In this document: in pieces, positions 10,072 through 19,515 of the stretch
How the letters are laid out: every line of letters begins with the position of its first letter
Position numbering within the stretch: the stretch's first letter is position 1
Assembly (NCBI RefSeq): GCF_025398315.1
Contig: NZ_JAODOQ010000001.1
Span: 4,588,001-4,652,000, forward strand
Direction of reading: 5' to 3'
Length of the DNA: 64,000 nucleotides
Origin: Shewanella phaeophyticola
Lineage (GTDB): Bacteria; Pseudomonadota; Gammaproteobacteria; Enterobacterales; Shewanellaceae
Translations under genes and position numbers: made by a program
Notes under the pieces: model-generated
Told to the model about the DNA's origin: nothing
The model's input: the letters and a program-made list of their open reading frames with translations, nothing else
The model's database searches: none

Positions 10072-10102
10072 AAAAAGGGTAAACTTTATGTTTACCCTTT
10101 TG
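10072..10102. terminator. Rho-independent terminator for the cytochrome gene
   Basis: Stem AAAGGGTAAAC / GTTTACCCTTT around loop TTTAT. It has A-rich and T-rich flanks on both sides, so it could act in both directions. It lies about 30 bp past the cytochrome stop. Confidence 0.75.
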
Positions 10103-10134
10103 GGATATAACTAATTACTCAATTATTTGAATGA

Positions 10135-12000
10135 TTATTGTTCTTTTTCAGCCAATTTCCTCAACACTTTATTGTGAGTGACATCATCTGGCGCTTTTCC
10201 TGTGGCACCGATTTCATCGCTGCCATGGCAAGCTAAACAGCTGCCAACTCGACTGATGCGATCCATTTCCTGCTTATTAAATGGACGAGCCCCTTCGTGT
10301 GATGTTGATTGAAGTTGTTTACCATTTTCATCGACAAAACGTTCTAGTTCAAAATCGATAGGGGCTTTACCATCAGGAAAGTTTCTGTTGATATCGTATA
10401 CGCCGCTACCTAAGCCCAACACTTTAGGGTTAGTATGACATTCTTCACAAGTACGTGATTTTTTGCTCATCGTATGAGGTTGGATGGGGTTATGAGAAAT
10501 ACCACTGGTACCATCTACTGTGGTGTAGGTTTTATTGCTCACGATAGACTTTTTGCCATCGACTTGAGTTAAAAATACTTGGCAGCCTGGCACAAAAGTG
10601 GATACTTTCCCACGATGGTTAATACCTAATGCTGGTGTTTCCCAGCGTACATAAGAGCGAGATTCACTCCAACTAAAGGCATTTTTAGCAAGGTTACCTT
10701 TATTACCTTGTTTTGATAAATCATCACCCGTACCTTCTAACCAATCACCATTAGGCTTACCGACGTCTTGTTTAGCATGACAACCATAACATTGTGGTGC
10801 CCAGGCGGCATGACAAGTAGAACATTCCATCTTTTCCATGTGGCTGGCAATTTTTACCATAGCAACATAACCTTCCTCAGATAATTTTTTATCTTTAAGC
10901 TGAGGTACATCTAACTTTTTACCGTCGTTTTTAGTCGTTAAAGTAACCTTCTTGCCGACGCGCTTTAGGTTGTTCATCGGATTATCACGTGACGTTTTTA
11001 ATGTCGCTTCGGTGGTAGGAGTACCATGGCAAGACTCACAACGCACTTCTAAAGCATGCTCTTTTTTTGTGTATAAATAACCATCACCGTGCATTTCGTT
11101 TTTAGTATGGCAATCGATGCAGCTCATACCAGCATCATAGTGCAAATCTGCTTCAAGGAAGTTGTAATGTTTACCATGCAACTTTCCTTGCTTGTCGCCG
11201 TCTTCGGTATAAGGTGTACCATAACCGTCAGATTCCATCATGCCTTTATAACTTACACCAGTACGTCCGCCGCGGTTATGACAGTGTTGACATTGGTGCA
11301 CAGTCATCTTTTTGGTCAGTTGATGCTTACGAGGGCGATCTTTTTGGGTTTTATCTATGGCTTTATCACCACCTTCATAGGTGCCAGCGTTACTATATTC
11401 AACATGACACGCTGCACAGCCCGATGCGCGATAATCACCATCTCTTTGATGGCCGTCACTCCAAATATGACAACGTAAGCACTGGTTTCGTAGATAATCG
11501 TCCCCTGGTGAGTTAGTGTTTGACTCTGGTTTAGTGGGGTCATAGCTTGGAATTTGAGTTAGACTTTCTACCGTACCTTCGCGGCCGGTTTTCAGTGCTT
11601 TGACATCGTAGGTTGCATAAATTGACTCACGACCTTGGCTTGCAAAATTGTAACGAGTGCCAGATATCATGCCTGCCATGGTGGCGTGGAGTGAGGTTTT
11701 TGCGTTATCGACTTCATCAGAATGACAACTACCACAAGTTTCATCTATTACGCGTAAATCGGTGGGGTTTGCCCACATATTTGCATGCGCGGCTTCTATA
11801 TCAGTTGCTTCACCATCACCATTATGGCAATCAACACAAGTAAGATCAGCCATACCAGCAACTTGTGAAAACTGTTCTATACCATTATGGCAACTCATAC
11901 AGCCTTTATCATCATCCCATTGTGCATTTGCATTTAATGTAACGGTTGCAAATAATGCAAATAATGCAGATATGGCAATGAAAGAGAATATTTTCATCAT
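10135..12000 (-). CDS. Secreted dodecaheme (12 CXXCH) c-type cytochrome
   Basis: 621 aa with a Sec signal peptide (hydrophobic 4-20, cleavage near NANA-Q27) and no lipobox, so soluble periplasmic or secreted. Twelve CXXCH motifs: CMSCH 34, CVDCH 55, CGSCH 89, CLRCH 174, CAACH 195, CQHCH 237, then CIDCH, CESCH, CSTCH, CYGCH, CEECH and CLACH. No CXXCK or long-spaced heme site was found. Stand-alone, with its own terminator and RBS (AAGGA before the double ATG). Likely an electron carrier or a reductase in anaerobic respiration. The substrate is not evident, and it is not one of the familiar outer-membrane decahemes. Intact frame. Confidence 0.8.
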   Translation of the reverse strand: MMKIFSFIAISALFALFATVTLNANAQWDDDKGCMSCHNGIEQFSQVAGMADLTCVDCHNGDGEATDIEAAHANMWANPTDLRVIDETCGSCHSDEVDNAKTSLHATMAGMISGTRYNFASQGRESIYATYDVKALKTGREGTVESLTQIPSYDPTKPESNTNSPGDDYLRNQCLRCHIWSDGHQRDGDYRASGCAACHVEYSNAGTYEGGDKAIDKTQKDRPRKHQLTKKMTVHQCQHCHNRGGRTGVSYKGMMESDGYGTPYTEDGDKQGKLHGKHYNFLEADLHYDAGMSCIDCHTKNEMHGDGYLYTKKEHALEVRCESCHGTPTTEATLKTSRDNPMNNLKRVGKKVTLTTKNDGKKLDVPQLKDKKLSEEGYVAMVKIASHMEKMECSTCHAAWAPQCYGCHAKQDVGKPNGDWLEGTGDDLSKQGNKGNLAKNAFSWSESRSYVRWETPALGINHRGKVSTFVPGCQVFLTQVDGKKSIVSNKTYTTVDGTSGISHNPIQPHTMSKKSRTCEECHTNPKVLGLGSGVYDINRNFPDGKAPIDFELERFVDENGKQLQSTSHEGARPFNKQEMDRISRVGSCLACHGSDEIGATGKAPDDVTHNKVLRKLAEKEQ

Positions 12001-12847
12001 TTATTCCTTAGTTTCATTGTAATAATCTTATTTATTTTAGGTTATTAGTGTTGTATATAAATGGAGGTATGTAAAAGTGTTGTTGCATTTATGTGACCAA
12101 TATCCATTGATCTTAGTTTTAAATCAATATTGAAAAGGGACTTGATGAAAGCCGTGGCATTAGATAAATGGCGGCGTAAATAAATGGTGGCTTAGATATA
12201 TGACGGTTTAAATGAAAATAGCGAAGCAGTAATGATAGGGTATATATCACTGATATTGTACGGGTTATGCCATTTTCTAAGATAGTTGTGTTGATAGGCG
12301 AGAATAGAGTAGCGGTAATAAGAAGCCGTTAGTTTAAATTATCTAAAGGTTAATCATTCTACTATTTTGATATGAGGTATCATTCTTTTTGTTTATGAAT
12401 TGTAAATTTATTGCTAAATTTATTGCTAAATTTATTGCTAAATTTATGATGTTCCTTATTTTGTAAGTGAGACGATAAAAAAGGCGATGTTGAAGTTGCA
12501 CGATGCGGCTTTATATATGACGACTTAAAAGGGGCATCCCCATCAAAGCGACCAACATAAATAATAGTATTAACGATAGTGGCAACAGGCCACAGCACAA
12601 TATTGTCACAATAGAGATTAATGCAGTAATGGGGGCGCATATTTTGCCGGCGTAAAAATAATTTAAGGGCGTTCATTAACTTACAAAGTTCTCACTCATT
12701 TCAGTGGCTAACATTAAATATAACCTATCTGTGTTTGGGGCTTGATAAGTTAGCCATGGTCTTTGGCACTAGTCACTTAATTTGAGTCTTCATTGGCAAA
12801 AAGTTCAATGGAAAAAATTCATTAAAGGTGAAGCTTTTTGCCCGTTT
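12001..12847. other. 847-bp gene-free stretch
   Basis: Lies between the cytochrome start and the end of the LysR gene. AT-rich, and it must contain the cytochrome promoter. The only structure seen is the 12-bp tandem repeat at 12403-12446. A 98-codon frame on the minus strand crosses that repeat but has no ribosome site or family resemblance. Confidence 0.5.
12403..12446. repeat. 12-bp tandem repeat, 3.7 copies
   Basis: Unit TAAATTTATTGC, three perfect copies at 12403-12414, 12415-12426 and 12427-12438, then a partial copy TAAATTTA. Direct and head-to-tail without spacers, hence not CRISPR. A short AT-rich minisatellite; copy number may vary between strains. Confidence 0.9.
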
Positions 12848-13854
12848 TTATTGTAACAAATGCTCGCGATTATTTTTAGGTATCTGGTGGTTGGTATTAG
12901 CCATGGCACTGTCGACACTGTTAAAAATAAGATTGCGAAACCATTGATGCCCGGGCTCCTGATTATTGCGTTCGTGCCACAAAAACACATACGCCATCGG
13001 CATAAAATTAAATGGTAACGGGATAGACACTAACGAATAGAGTTTTTGTGCATGGATGGCAAAGCTCGATGGCAGGGTAAAAATAAGGTCGGTATGCGCG
13101 CATACACTGGCAGCGCCATAAAAGTCTGGCACTGTGGTTGATAAGTGACGGTGTAAACCTAAATTAGCCAAGTGATAATCGAGTGCCCACCAATCGTTGC
13201 CTTCGCATCTTACCTGTACATGGGACATGTTTAAGTATTGAGATTGATCCCAGTGGCTGAGACTCGAAAATCTGTAAAATAGGGTGGTTTTGACGCACCA
13301 AACACACTTGATGGTCGTTAAATAGCGTTTGATATTCGATACCTTCGGGAACATGTTCTATCTTAAAGTCACTTTGTGGATGAATGTCTCTGCCTGCAAT
13401 ACCAAAGTCGATTTGCCCTTGTTGTAAGTCTTGCATCGATTTTTCTGTCCACACATATGAATCTAATTTTATCGAGGGTGCTTGTTGTAACAATGGTGCG
13501 ATAAAATAAGGAATTAATGTTTCATAAGCACTTTCGACCATCGAAAATGAAAAATGGCGTTGGCTACTTGCAGGATGAAATGTGGGGGGCTGAGTCAATT
13601 GATATAAATTTTGCAGCACTGGCAAGAGCTTTTGCCGCAAAGCCAGTGCATGTGCAGTCGGCTTAAGCCCATGAGCCGTGCGTTGAAACAATGGATCGTC
13701 TAATGCTTCGCGTAGGCGGTTTAAGCTTTTGCTCACAGCGGATTGACTCAGGTGCAAACGGTGGGCACGCTCGAGTGACACTTTGCTCCTCCAGCAGTAC
13801 TTGTAAAATAACCAGTAAATTAAGGTCAACACGCGCTAGGTTATCTAGGTTCAT
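12848..13854 (-). pseudogene. LysR-family transcriptional regulator; frame broken twice
   Basis: Reconstructed length about 335 aa. Start MNLDNLARVDLNLLVILQVL at 13854. The winged helix-turn-helix is split by an extra base near 13768: SVTRA must rejoin AHRLHLSQSAVSKSLNRLRE. The effector domain then shifts again near 13245-13285, where HPILQIFES continues as LSHWDQSQYLNMSHV. The remainder has the usual co-inducer fold and ends at 12848. Divergent from the MFS gene across 125 bp, the classic layout for a LysR regulator controlling its neighbour. The lesions may be sequence errors. Confidence 0.75.
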
Positions 13855-13979
13855 TAGATATTCTCAAATGGAAATTCACTTTGGATTTTATATCATTTCC
13901 GTTCATACCTCCATTTGACTTATCATAGCGCTCCATTAAGGGTGACCTTTAGCTTGTTTTCACAAAGAGAAAGAATATT

Positions 13980-15186
13980 ATGCGTCGTAACCTATTGCCA
14001 TTATTGATGTTTATGGTGCTACTAAGCCCATTAGCCATCGATATCTATCTTCCCTCTATGCCAACAATGGCACTTGATTATGGGGTGTCGAACAGTGAGG
14101 TGCAGTCTACTTTAGTACTGTTTTTATTTGCGATGGGTGTTGGGCAGATATTAATTGGTCCTTTGGCTGACCGTTTTGGCCGCAGACCCGTCGCCTTATT
14201 TGGTATTGTGCTTTACGGTATCAGCAGTTTGTTGGGCGCGTATGCGGTTGAATTTGAACTATTACAAATTGCCCGCGTGTTTCAAGGGTTAGCTGCATGT
14301 TCTACTTCTATTGTGGTGTTTAGTGCTGTGCGCGACTGTTACGATCGCAAGCAAAGTGTGTCGATGTACAGTTATTTAAATGGGGCTATTTGTGTCGTAC
14401 CTGCGTTAGCGCCCACTTTAGGTGGTTTGCTAGCATTGCAGTTTGGCTGGCGTTCTACGTTTATCTTTATGGCCATTTATGCGGTAATAGTATTGTTTAT
14501 TGTTGGGTTCCGCTTCCCGGAAACGCGTCCGCTCAATACCGACAGTACCGGTCACTTTACCGTTGGGGTCGTTATAAGCCAGTGCTTGGCGATCCGCATT
14601 TTATGTTTTATGCCTCATGCTGCATGATCGCGATGGCTTCTATTTTATGTTACGTATCTTATTCACCCGTATGGTTAATTGGTCACTTAGGTATATCAGA
14701 ATTGATGTTTAGTGGCTTATTTGGCGTCAATGCCTTAGTGAACGTCGCGGCCTGTTTTGCTGCACCAGTATTAATTAAACGCATTGGTAATCGCCCTGGT
14801 GTCATAGTGGCATTGTCGTTAATGGTGTTAGCGGCTGTGGTTGAAGTGGTACTGCAATTAGTTGGCCCAGAGCAAGGCGTTGCCGCGGGTGTTGCCTTTA
14901 TGGCTCCTATGATGCTGCTATGTGTTGGCTTTGCCCTATTGCTTGGAGCTCTGCTACCAGTATGGCGTTATCGGCCTTTGGTGAACGCGCCGGTACTGCA
15001 ACGGCAATGCTTGGCTGTATGCAAATGAGCGGCGCATCGATGTTAACCGCATTAATCCAGCTAACAGATATACCTGCACCTTATGCCATTGCGTTACTGA
15101 TGGGTGGATTGTGTAGCGTATTGCTCGCCATGATGGCAATGAACCGTTTAAGCCATCTGCATCAAGAGCAACTACAACACGATTAA
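13980..15186 (+). pseudogene. MFS drug-resistance transporter, Bcr/CflA family; frame broken twice
   Basis: Inner-membrane proton-driven exporter with 12 helices, about 400 aa if repaired. The start MRRNLLPLLMFMVLLSPLAI and DIYLPSMPTMA are the Bcr/CflA signature. MFS motif A is GPLADRFGRRPVALFG (residues about 60-75), followed by ARVFQGLAAC. The frame shifts between about 14540 and 14580, where TDSTGHF rejoins YRWGRYKPVLGDPHFMFY. It shifts again near 14950, where VGFALLLGA rejoins TSMALSAFGERAGT. The divergent LysR gene is the probable regulator. Substrate unknown. Confidence 0.78.
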
Positions 15187-15231
15187 TTAAATAACCCGAG
15201 AACAGGTTAAATAATAGTAATATCACCTTTA

Positions 15232-15270
15232 ACCCGCAGTATGCTAACCACATTCTGCGGGTATTTTTTA
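15232..15270 (+). terminator. Rho-independent terminator after the MFS gene
   Basis: Stem ACCCGCAG (15232-15239) / CTGCGGGT (15255-15262), extended by partial pairing, then TATTTTTTA. It lies between two convergent genes and may serve both. Confidence 0.75.
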
Positions 15271-15279
15271 CATTTTTAT

Positions 15280-16274
15280 TTAGAAACGGGCATTTATGGC
15301 AATACCGATGTTTGTTTCTGAATCACTATAATACTCACCATTGTCGAAATAATGTTCCAGTGAAAACTTAGCCGAAAACACATCTGAAAAATGCCAGAAG
15401 TAACGTGTGTTTACGCCTGTTTCAGTAATGTTGTCGCTGTGGCTACTTTTATCTGAGTAATCAATATTACTGCTTCTGAAATCAGTATTGACATCTGCCC
15501 GGTAGTAAGTCGCACCCACTGACCATGCATTATTGATATACCAATCAGCGAAGACCGCAACAGTATAAATATCATTTTCAATGTTTAATGCAGAATCCTC
15601 CACTACAGTCGGCGTTGCACCATCAATTTTCGTGAGAACTGCGTTGTTGATATATTGCTGGTTTTGATAACCTACGACTTTAGAGATAAACATTCCAGCA
15701 GTTGATTGTAATGGGATAAAATGTTCGTAAGTTAACGTGATAACATCAAAATCTTGGCTAATATATGATTCAAATTCATGTACTTGATTTGAATCATTAT
15801 TAGATGTTGATTCTGAGTTAGTGGCGTAGTTCAAGGTTAATTTTGAATTTGTGCTAAAAAATACCCAGCACTAATCTCGTATGTTGTGATGTCAAATGCC
15901 GCATCATCTATATCTAATTGTGATACTCCAGCTCCCAAAAACCATTTTGAGTCAAAAACGAATTCTCCGGAGATATTATATAAATCTTCAATGTCAGTTG
16001 TGGCATAACGTACTGAAACAGTAGACCCTTGGTTGAAAAATGCCGCCAATGCATATGGCTTATCGGCTTGTTCAACTGCTTCAAAATAATAGCGATAATT
16101 AGCGTTCACTAGACCATCCGATTCACCTGATGAGTCTAAAAAGCCTATTTCAGCTTCGTGGTGATAGGCATTATCTTGAGCGGCATAAACAGAACTTGTA
16201 GAAAGTGCAAGCATTAAGGCAATAGACACAGTCGTCATTGTTATTGCTTTAGTGGTAGTTATAACTCTTGTCAT
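15280..16274 (-). pseudogene. Outer-membrane porin-like beta-barrel protein; frame broken once
   Basis: About 331 aa when joined. Start MTRVITTTKAITMTTVSI at 16274 (AAGGAAG upstream), signal peptide ending near VYAAQ. The remainder is alternating hydrophobic/polar beta-strands rich in Tyr, Asn and Asp, ending in NIGIAINARF with the terminal Phe typical of BamA-sorted barrels. It resembles the putative porin family common in Shewanella and Vibrio. The frame is lost in the A6 run at 15856-15861 (T6 on the coding strand). One more T restores GYFFSTNSKLTLNYAT. A homopolymer error is likely; phase variation is possible. Confidence 0.65.
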
Positions 16275-16361
16275 GATAGTGGTTCTTCCTTGAGGTGGTA
16301 TCATAAAGGTGAGACATAATGAGTTGAACTTTACAACATTGCAACATAAATAAGATTAAAT

Positions 16362-16973
16362 ATGAGCAGAAGTTATTGTATTAATTGCCAATACCCACAG
16401 TCAGCTTGCATTTGTCATGCAGTAAAACCAATCACTACAGCAACTGACATTATCATCATGCAGCATCCATTTGAGGTGGGGCATGCTAAAAATACCGTTA
16501 AGTTGCTCAAACTCGCGTTGCCTCAAACCCAGATTTATGTCGGTGAAACTGCAGATGACTTTGCTGAGTTGCAAGGGTATTTAGCCGCGCAAAATCGGCC
16601 TGTGTATATTGTATACCCCAATGAGCACAGCCAAGCAGCAAGTCAGGTGGAAGCTGATAATAAAGCGATTATCGTGCTAATTGATGGCACCTGGCGTAAA
16701 GCGTACCGCATGTTGCAGCTTAATCCCTGGTTACTTAACTATCCGTCATTGCACCTTGAGTGTGACGATGAGTCGCAATATGTGATCCGCAAAGCCAAAC
16801 GCAGTGACAGTTTATCTACCCTTGAGGCCGCGGCTTATACCCTAGCAAGCCTGGAGCCTAGTGCCGATATCGCGCCAATATTTGCAGTGTTTAACGCAAT
16901 GGTGCACCATAAGTTATCCGCCATGCCAGCGGCGGTTCGTCAGCGCTATGATAGCGATAAGTTTAAGGGATAA
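16362..16973 (+). CDS. tapT: tRNA-uridine aminocarboxypropyltransferase TapT (DTW domain)
   Basis: 203 aa. Transfers the 3-amino-3-carboxypropyl group of SAM to U47 of tRNA (acp3U47). Seen: the N-terminal zinc-binding cysteine cluster CINCQYPQSACICH (residues 6-19) and the family-defining DGTWRKAYRM, the DTW motif, near 108-117. Length matches E. coli YfiP/TapT. Followed 19 bp later by a small secreted protein. Confidence 0.88.
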   Translation: MSRSYCINCQYPQSACICHAVKPITTATDIIIMQHPFEVGHAKNTVKLLKLALPQTQIYVGETADDFAELQGYLAAQNRPVYIVYPNEHSQAASQVEADNKAIIVLIDGTWRKAYRMLQLNPWLLNYPSLHLECDDESQYVIRKAKRSDSLSTLEAAAYTLASLEPSADIAPIFAVFNAMVHHKLSAMPAAVRQRYDSDKFKG

Positions 16974-16992
16974 GACTCAAAGGATAGATGTT

Positions 16993-17376
16993 ATGAATAC
17001 TCGCCTTATTGCAATGATAATGTTGATGTGTTTTGCCAGCATGCTTACGGTTAATGCTCATGCAACAGACAAGCCGCATAAAAAAATGACCTTGTCAGAA
17101 AAGGGCGAGCAAGCGCGTATTGAATCAGCCGAGCTTGAGCAAAGCCAATTGCAAAAAGCCCGTGACGCTGCCAGTGCCACCGCTGAACGTGAACAAAAAG
17201 TGTTAGCTAAACATGAAGCAAATGACTGGGAGGCACAGCAACTCGAAAAAGCACAGGCGCAATCTGAACAGCGTTTAACTCGCGAGCAAAAATACTTACA
17301 GCAAGCGCAAGAGGCTGCGGCGAAAACTCGTAAAATCCCGAAAGAAACCAGCGAACCTGCTCAATCTGAGCAATAA
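16993..17376 (+). CDS. Small secreted Glu/Gln/Ala-rich coiled-coil protein
   Basis: 127 aa from the ATG at 16993, which gives a good signal peptide (MNTRLIAMIMLMCFASMLTV, cleavage near AHA-T). The mature part is almost all charged helix with heptad-like Glu/Gln/Ala/Lys pattern (ESAELEQSQLQKARDAAS, EQRLTREQKYLQQAQEAA). Periplasmic. No family recognised; codons look normal for the region. Confidence 0.55.
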   Translation: MNTRLIAMIMLMCFASMLTVNAHATDKPHKKMTLSEKGEQARIESAELEQSQLQKARDAASATAEREQKVLAKHEANDWEAQQLEKAQAQSEQRLTREQKYLQQAQEAAAKTRKIPKETSEPAQSEQ

Positions 17377-17397
17377 CCTTTTTCGCTATAATTTGGA

Positions 17398-18045
17398 GTG
17401 TTGTCTTTGTCGTCTTGCCCATTGTGTCATCAGCAAACGTTTGCTTTTCATCAAGATAAAAATCGTGAATATGTACGTTGCCAACAATGCCATTTAGTGT
17501 CGGTGCCCTCGCAGTTTTATTTAGATGAAACGGCTGAAAAAGCCCAATATGATTTACACGACAATGACTTTGCCGATACAGGTTACCAACGGTTTTTGTC
17601 GCGTACACTCACGCCATTATTGGCTCGCACTGGGCTTAATGCCAAAGGCTTAGATTTTGGCTGCGGTGAAGGCGCCGTGCTTAGCCAAATGGCAGCAGCC
17701 CAGGGTGTCAGTGTCGCTAATTATGATTTGTTTTATCATCCAGATACTCAGGCGCTTAATCAGCAATATGACTTTGTATGTTTAACCGAAGTGATAGAGC
17801 ATATTGCCGATGCTCATCTGTTAATTGATAAATTAAGCCAATTGTTGTTACCCGGTGGCATTTTAGCCATTATGACTAAGCGGGTGCTTGGCTTAGAGGT
17901 TTTTATTAATTGGCACTACAAAAGTGACCCAACCCATATTAATTTTTACTCAGTTGAGACCTTTGAATGGCTGGCACAACAACGCGGTTGGCAACTTGAA
18001 ATCATCGACAATGATGTCGTATTTTTACAGCTGCCCTCGATATAA
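17398..18045 (+). CDS. Class I SAM-dependent methyltransferase with zinc-ribbon N-terminus
   Basis: About 212-215 aa. TTTGGAG at 17393-17398 suits a TTG start at 17407 (SSCPLCHQ) better than the GTG at 17398. N-terminal CPLC...CQQC (four cysteines) looks like a zinc ribbon. The SAM-binding motif I is LDFGCGEGAVLS, then LTEVIEHIADA and LLLPGGILAIMTKR, typical of the Methyltransf_23 class. The substrate is unknown. Follows the secreted coiled-coil gene closely. Confidence 0.72.
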   Translation: MLSLSSCPLCHQQTFAFHQDKNREYVRCQQCHLVSVPSQFYLDETAEKAQYDLHDNDFADTGYQRFLSRTLTPLLARTGLNAKGLDFGCGEGAVLSQMAAAQGVSVANYDLFYHPDTQALNQQYDFVCLTEVIEHIADAHLLIDKLSQLLLPGGILAIMTKRVLGLEVFINWHYKSDPTHINFYSVETFEWLAQQRGWQLEIIDNDVVFLQLPSI

Positions 18046-18163
18046 ACTGGCATATGTTAATAAATAGATACAATTGTCTATAGGGTAAATCGGTAAAATA
18101 GTTAACAACAGAGGCGTTTCAGGGTAGTTTTGTTGCTCAAATAACAACAAAAATGGACCTGAC

Positions 18164-19472
18164 ATGCGCCTGACCTCCCTCGCTTTCATATTTGCTAGTG
18201 TATTTGCTAGCAGTGTTTATAGCTCATCTACCGTGGCCAGTGTGCCTAATGCCGCAGAATTAACCGCTCAAGTTGAAAGCAAAGTGATTGCATGGCGCCG
18301 CGACCTTCACCAACATCCTGAATTATCAAATCGGGAGTTTCGCACCAGTAAAGTGATTGAGAAACACCTCAAATCGCTAGGGCTTGAGGTGCAAACGGGT
18401 ATTGCACATACCGGCGTGGTGGCGATACTGAAAGGCGGTAAACCCGAGCCATTAATTGGTTTACGAGCCGACATGGATGCATTGCCTGTGACCGAAGTGG
18501 TTGATTTACCGTTTGCTTCGAAAGCGACAGACACTTATCGCGGCCAAAAAGTCGGTGTGATGCATGCCTGTGGTCATGATACGCATGTGGCGATGTTAAT
18601 GGGCGTGGCCGAAAACCTCGTGAAGGTAAAAGATAGATTGGCCGGTGATGTGATGTTTATTTTCCAGCCGGCCGAAGAGGGCGCACCAGAAGGCGAGCAA
18701 GGCGGCGCTGAGTTAATGCTAAAACAAGGCTTATTTGCTAAGCGTAAGCCAGAGCAAGTGTTTGGTATGCACGTTACCTCAAGTATGCCAACAGGTGTGA
18801 TTGGTTTACGCTCTGGCTCTGCGATGGCCAGTGAAGATTCCTTTACGATCAAAGTGATGGAGCCGACAAACTCATGGCTCGCGCCCTTGGGGTGGTGTTG
18901 ACCCTATCGTGGCTTCTGCGCAGATCATCAACAGTGTGCAAACCATTATTAGCCGTCAGGTCGATATTACTAAAGCGCCAGCGGTTGTTAGCTTTGGCGC
19001 CATTAATGGCGGCATTCGCTCAAACATTATTCCTGATGAAGTTGAGCTTATTGGTACTATTCGCACTTTTGATCAGGATATGCGCGCCGACATTAAAATC
19101 AAGCTGGCCGAAATCGCCACTAATGCGGCTAAAACCCTTGGGGCTACCGCCGTGACGGAGATCCAACCCGGTTATCCGGTCACAGTAAATAACCCTGAGT
19201 TGGTCAGCAAAATGCGCCCGGTGATAGCCTCTGTTGTGGGTGATAATATGCTGATTGAACCGGGATTAATTACCGGTGCAGAAGACTTTTCTTACTATGC
19301 TTTAGAAACCCCTGGGATGTTTTTCTTTTTAGGCGTGACGCCAACAGACAAAGATGTCAGCCAGGTGGCCACTAATCACTCACCGGCATTTTATGTTGAT
19401 GAGAGCGCGCTAAAAGTGGGCGTGCAAACCATGACCCAGGTTGCCTTAACCGCCCTAGGCGCGGCACAATAA
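18164..19472 (+). pseudogene. Exported M20 amidohydrolase (hippurate/N-acyl-amino-acid hydrolase type); frame broken once
   Basis: Reconstructed at about 435 aa with a signal peptide (MRLTSLAFIFASVFASSVYS). Metal-site motifs are all present: RRDLHQHPELS, LRADMDALPV, HACGHDTHVAMLMG and FQPAEEG in the first part. The second part carries INGGIRSNIIPDEVEL, the dimerisation/lid region, and GAEDFSYYA. Removing one base near 18861 joins IKVMG to RQTHGSRPWGGVDPI. Likely hydrolyses N-acyl or aromatic-acyl amino acids in the periplasm. It sits just before two M16 peptidases, suggesting a peptide-scavenging locus. Confidence 0.82.
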
Positions 19473-19515
19473 ACTTATTTAGATTCACAATGGATAATCG
19501 CTCAAGGAGCAAGAT

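Noticed and set aside
11089..11478. 129-codon frame opposite the cytochrome gene
   Set aside because: Antisense shadow of the 12-heme protein; the minus strand has heme motifs and signal peptide.
12095..12130. FNR-like site before the cytochrome (TTGAT ... ATCAA)
   Set aside because: Half-sites are much too far apart for the TTGAT-N4-ATCAA spacing.
12403..12446. CRISPR array
   Set aside because: Repeats are only 12 bp and directly adjacent, with no spacers.
12380..12676. 98-codon frame on the minus strand
   Set aside because: Crosses the 12-bp repeat (giving an FSNK repeat), no ribosome site, no family resemblance; treated as spurious.
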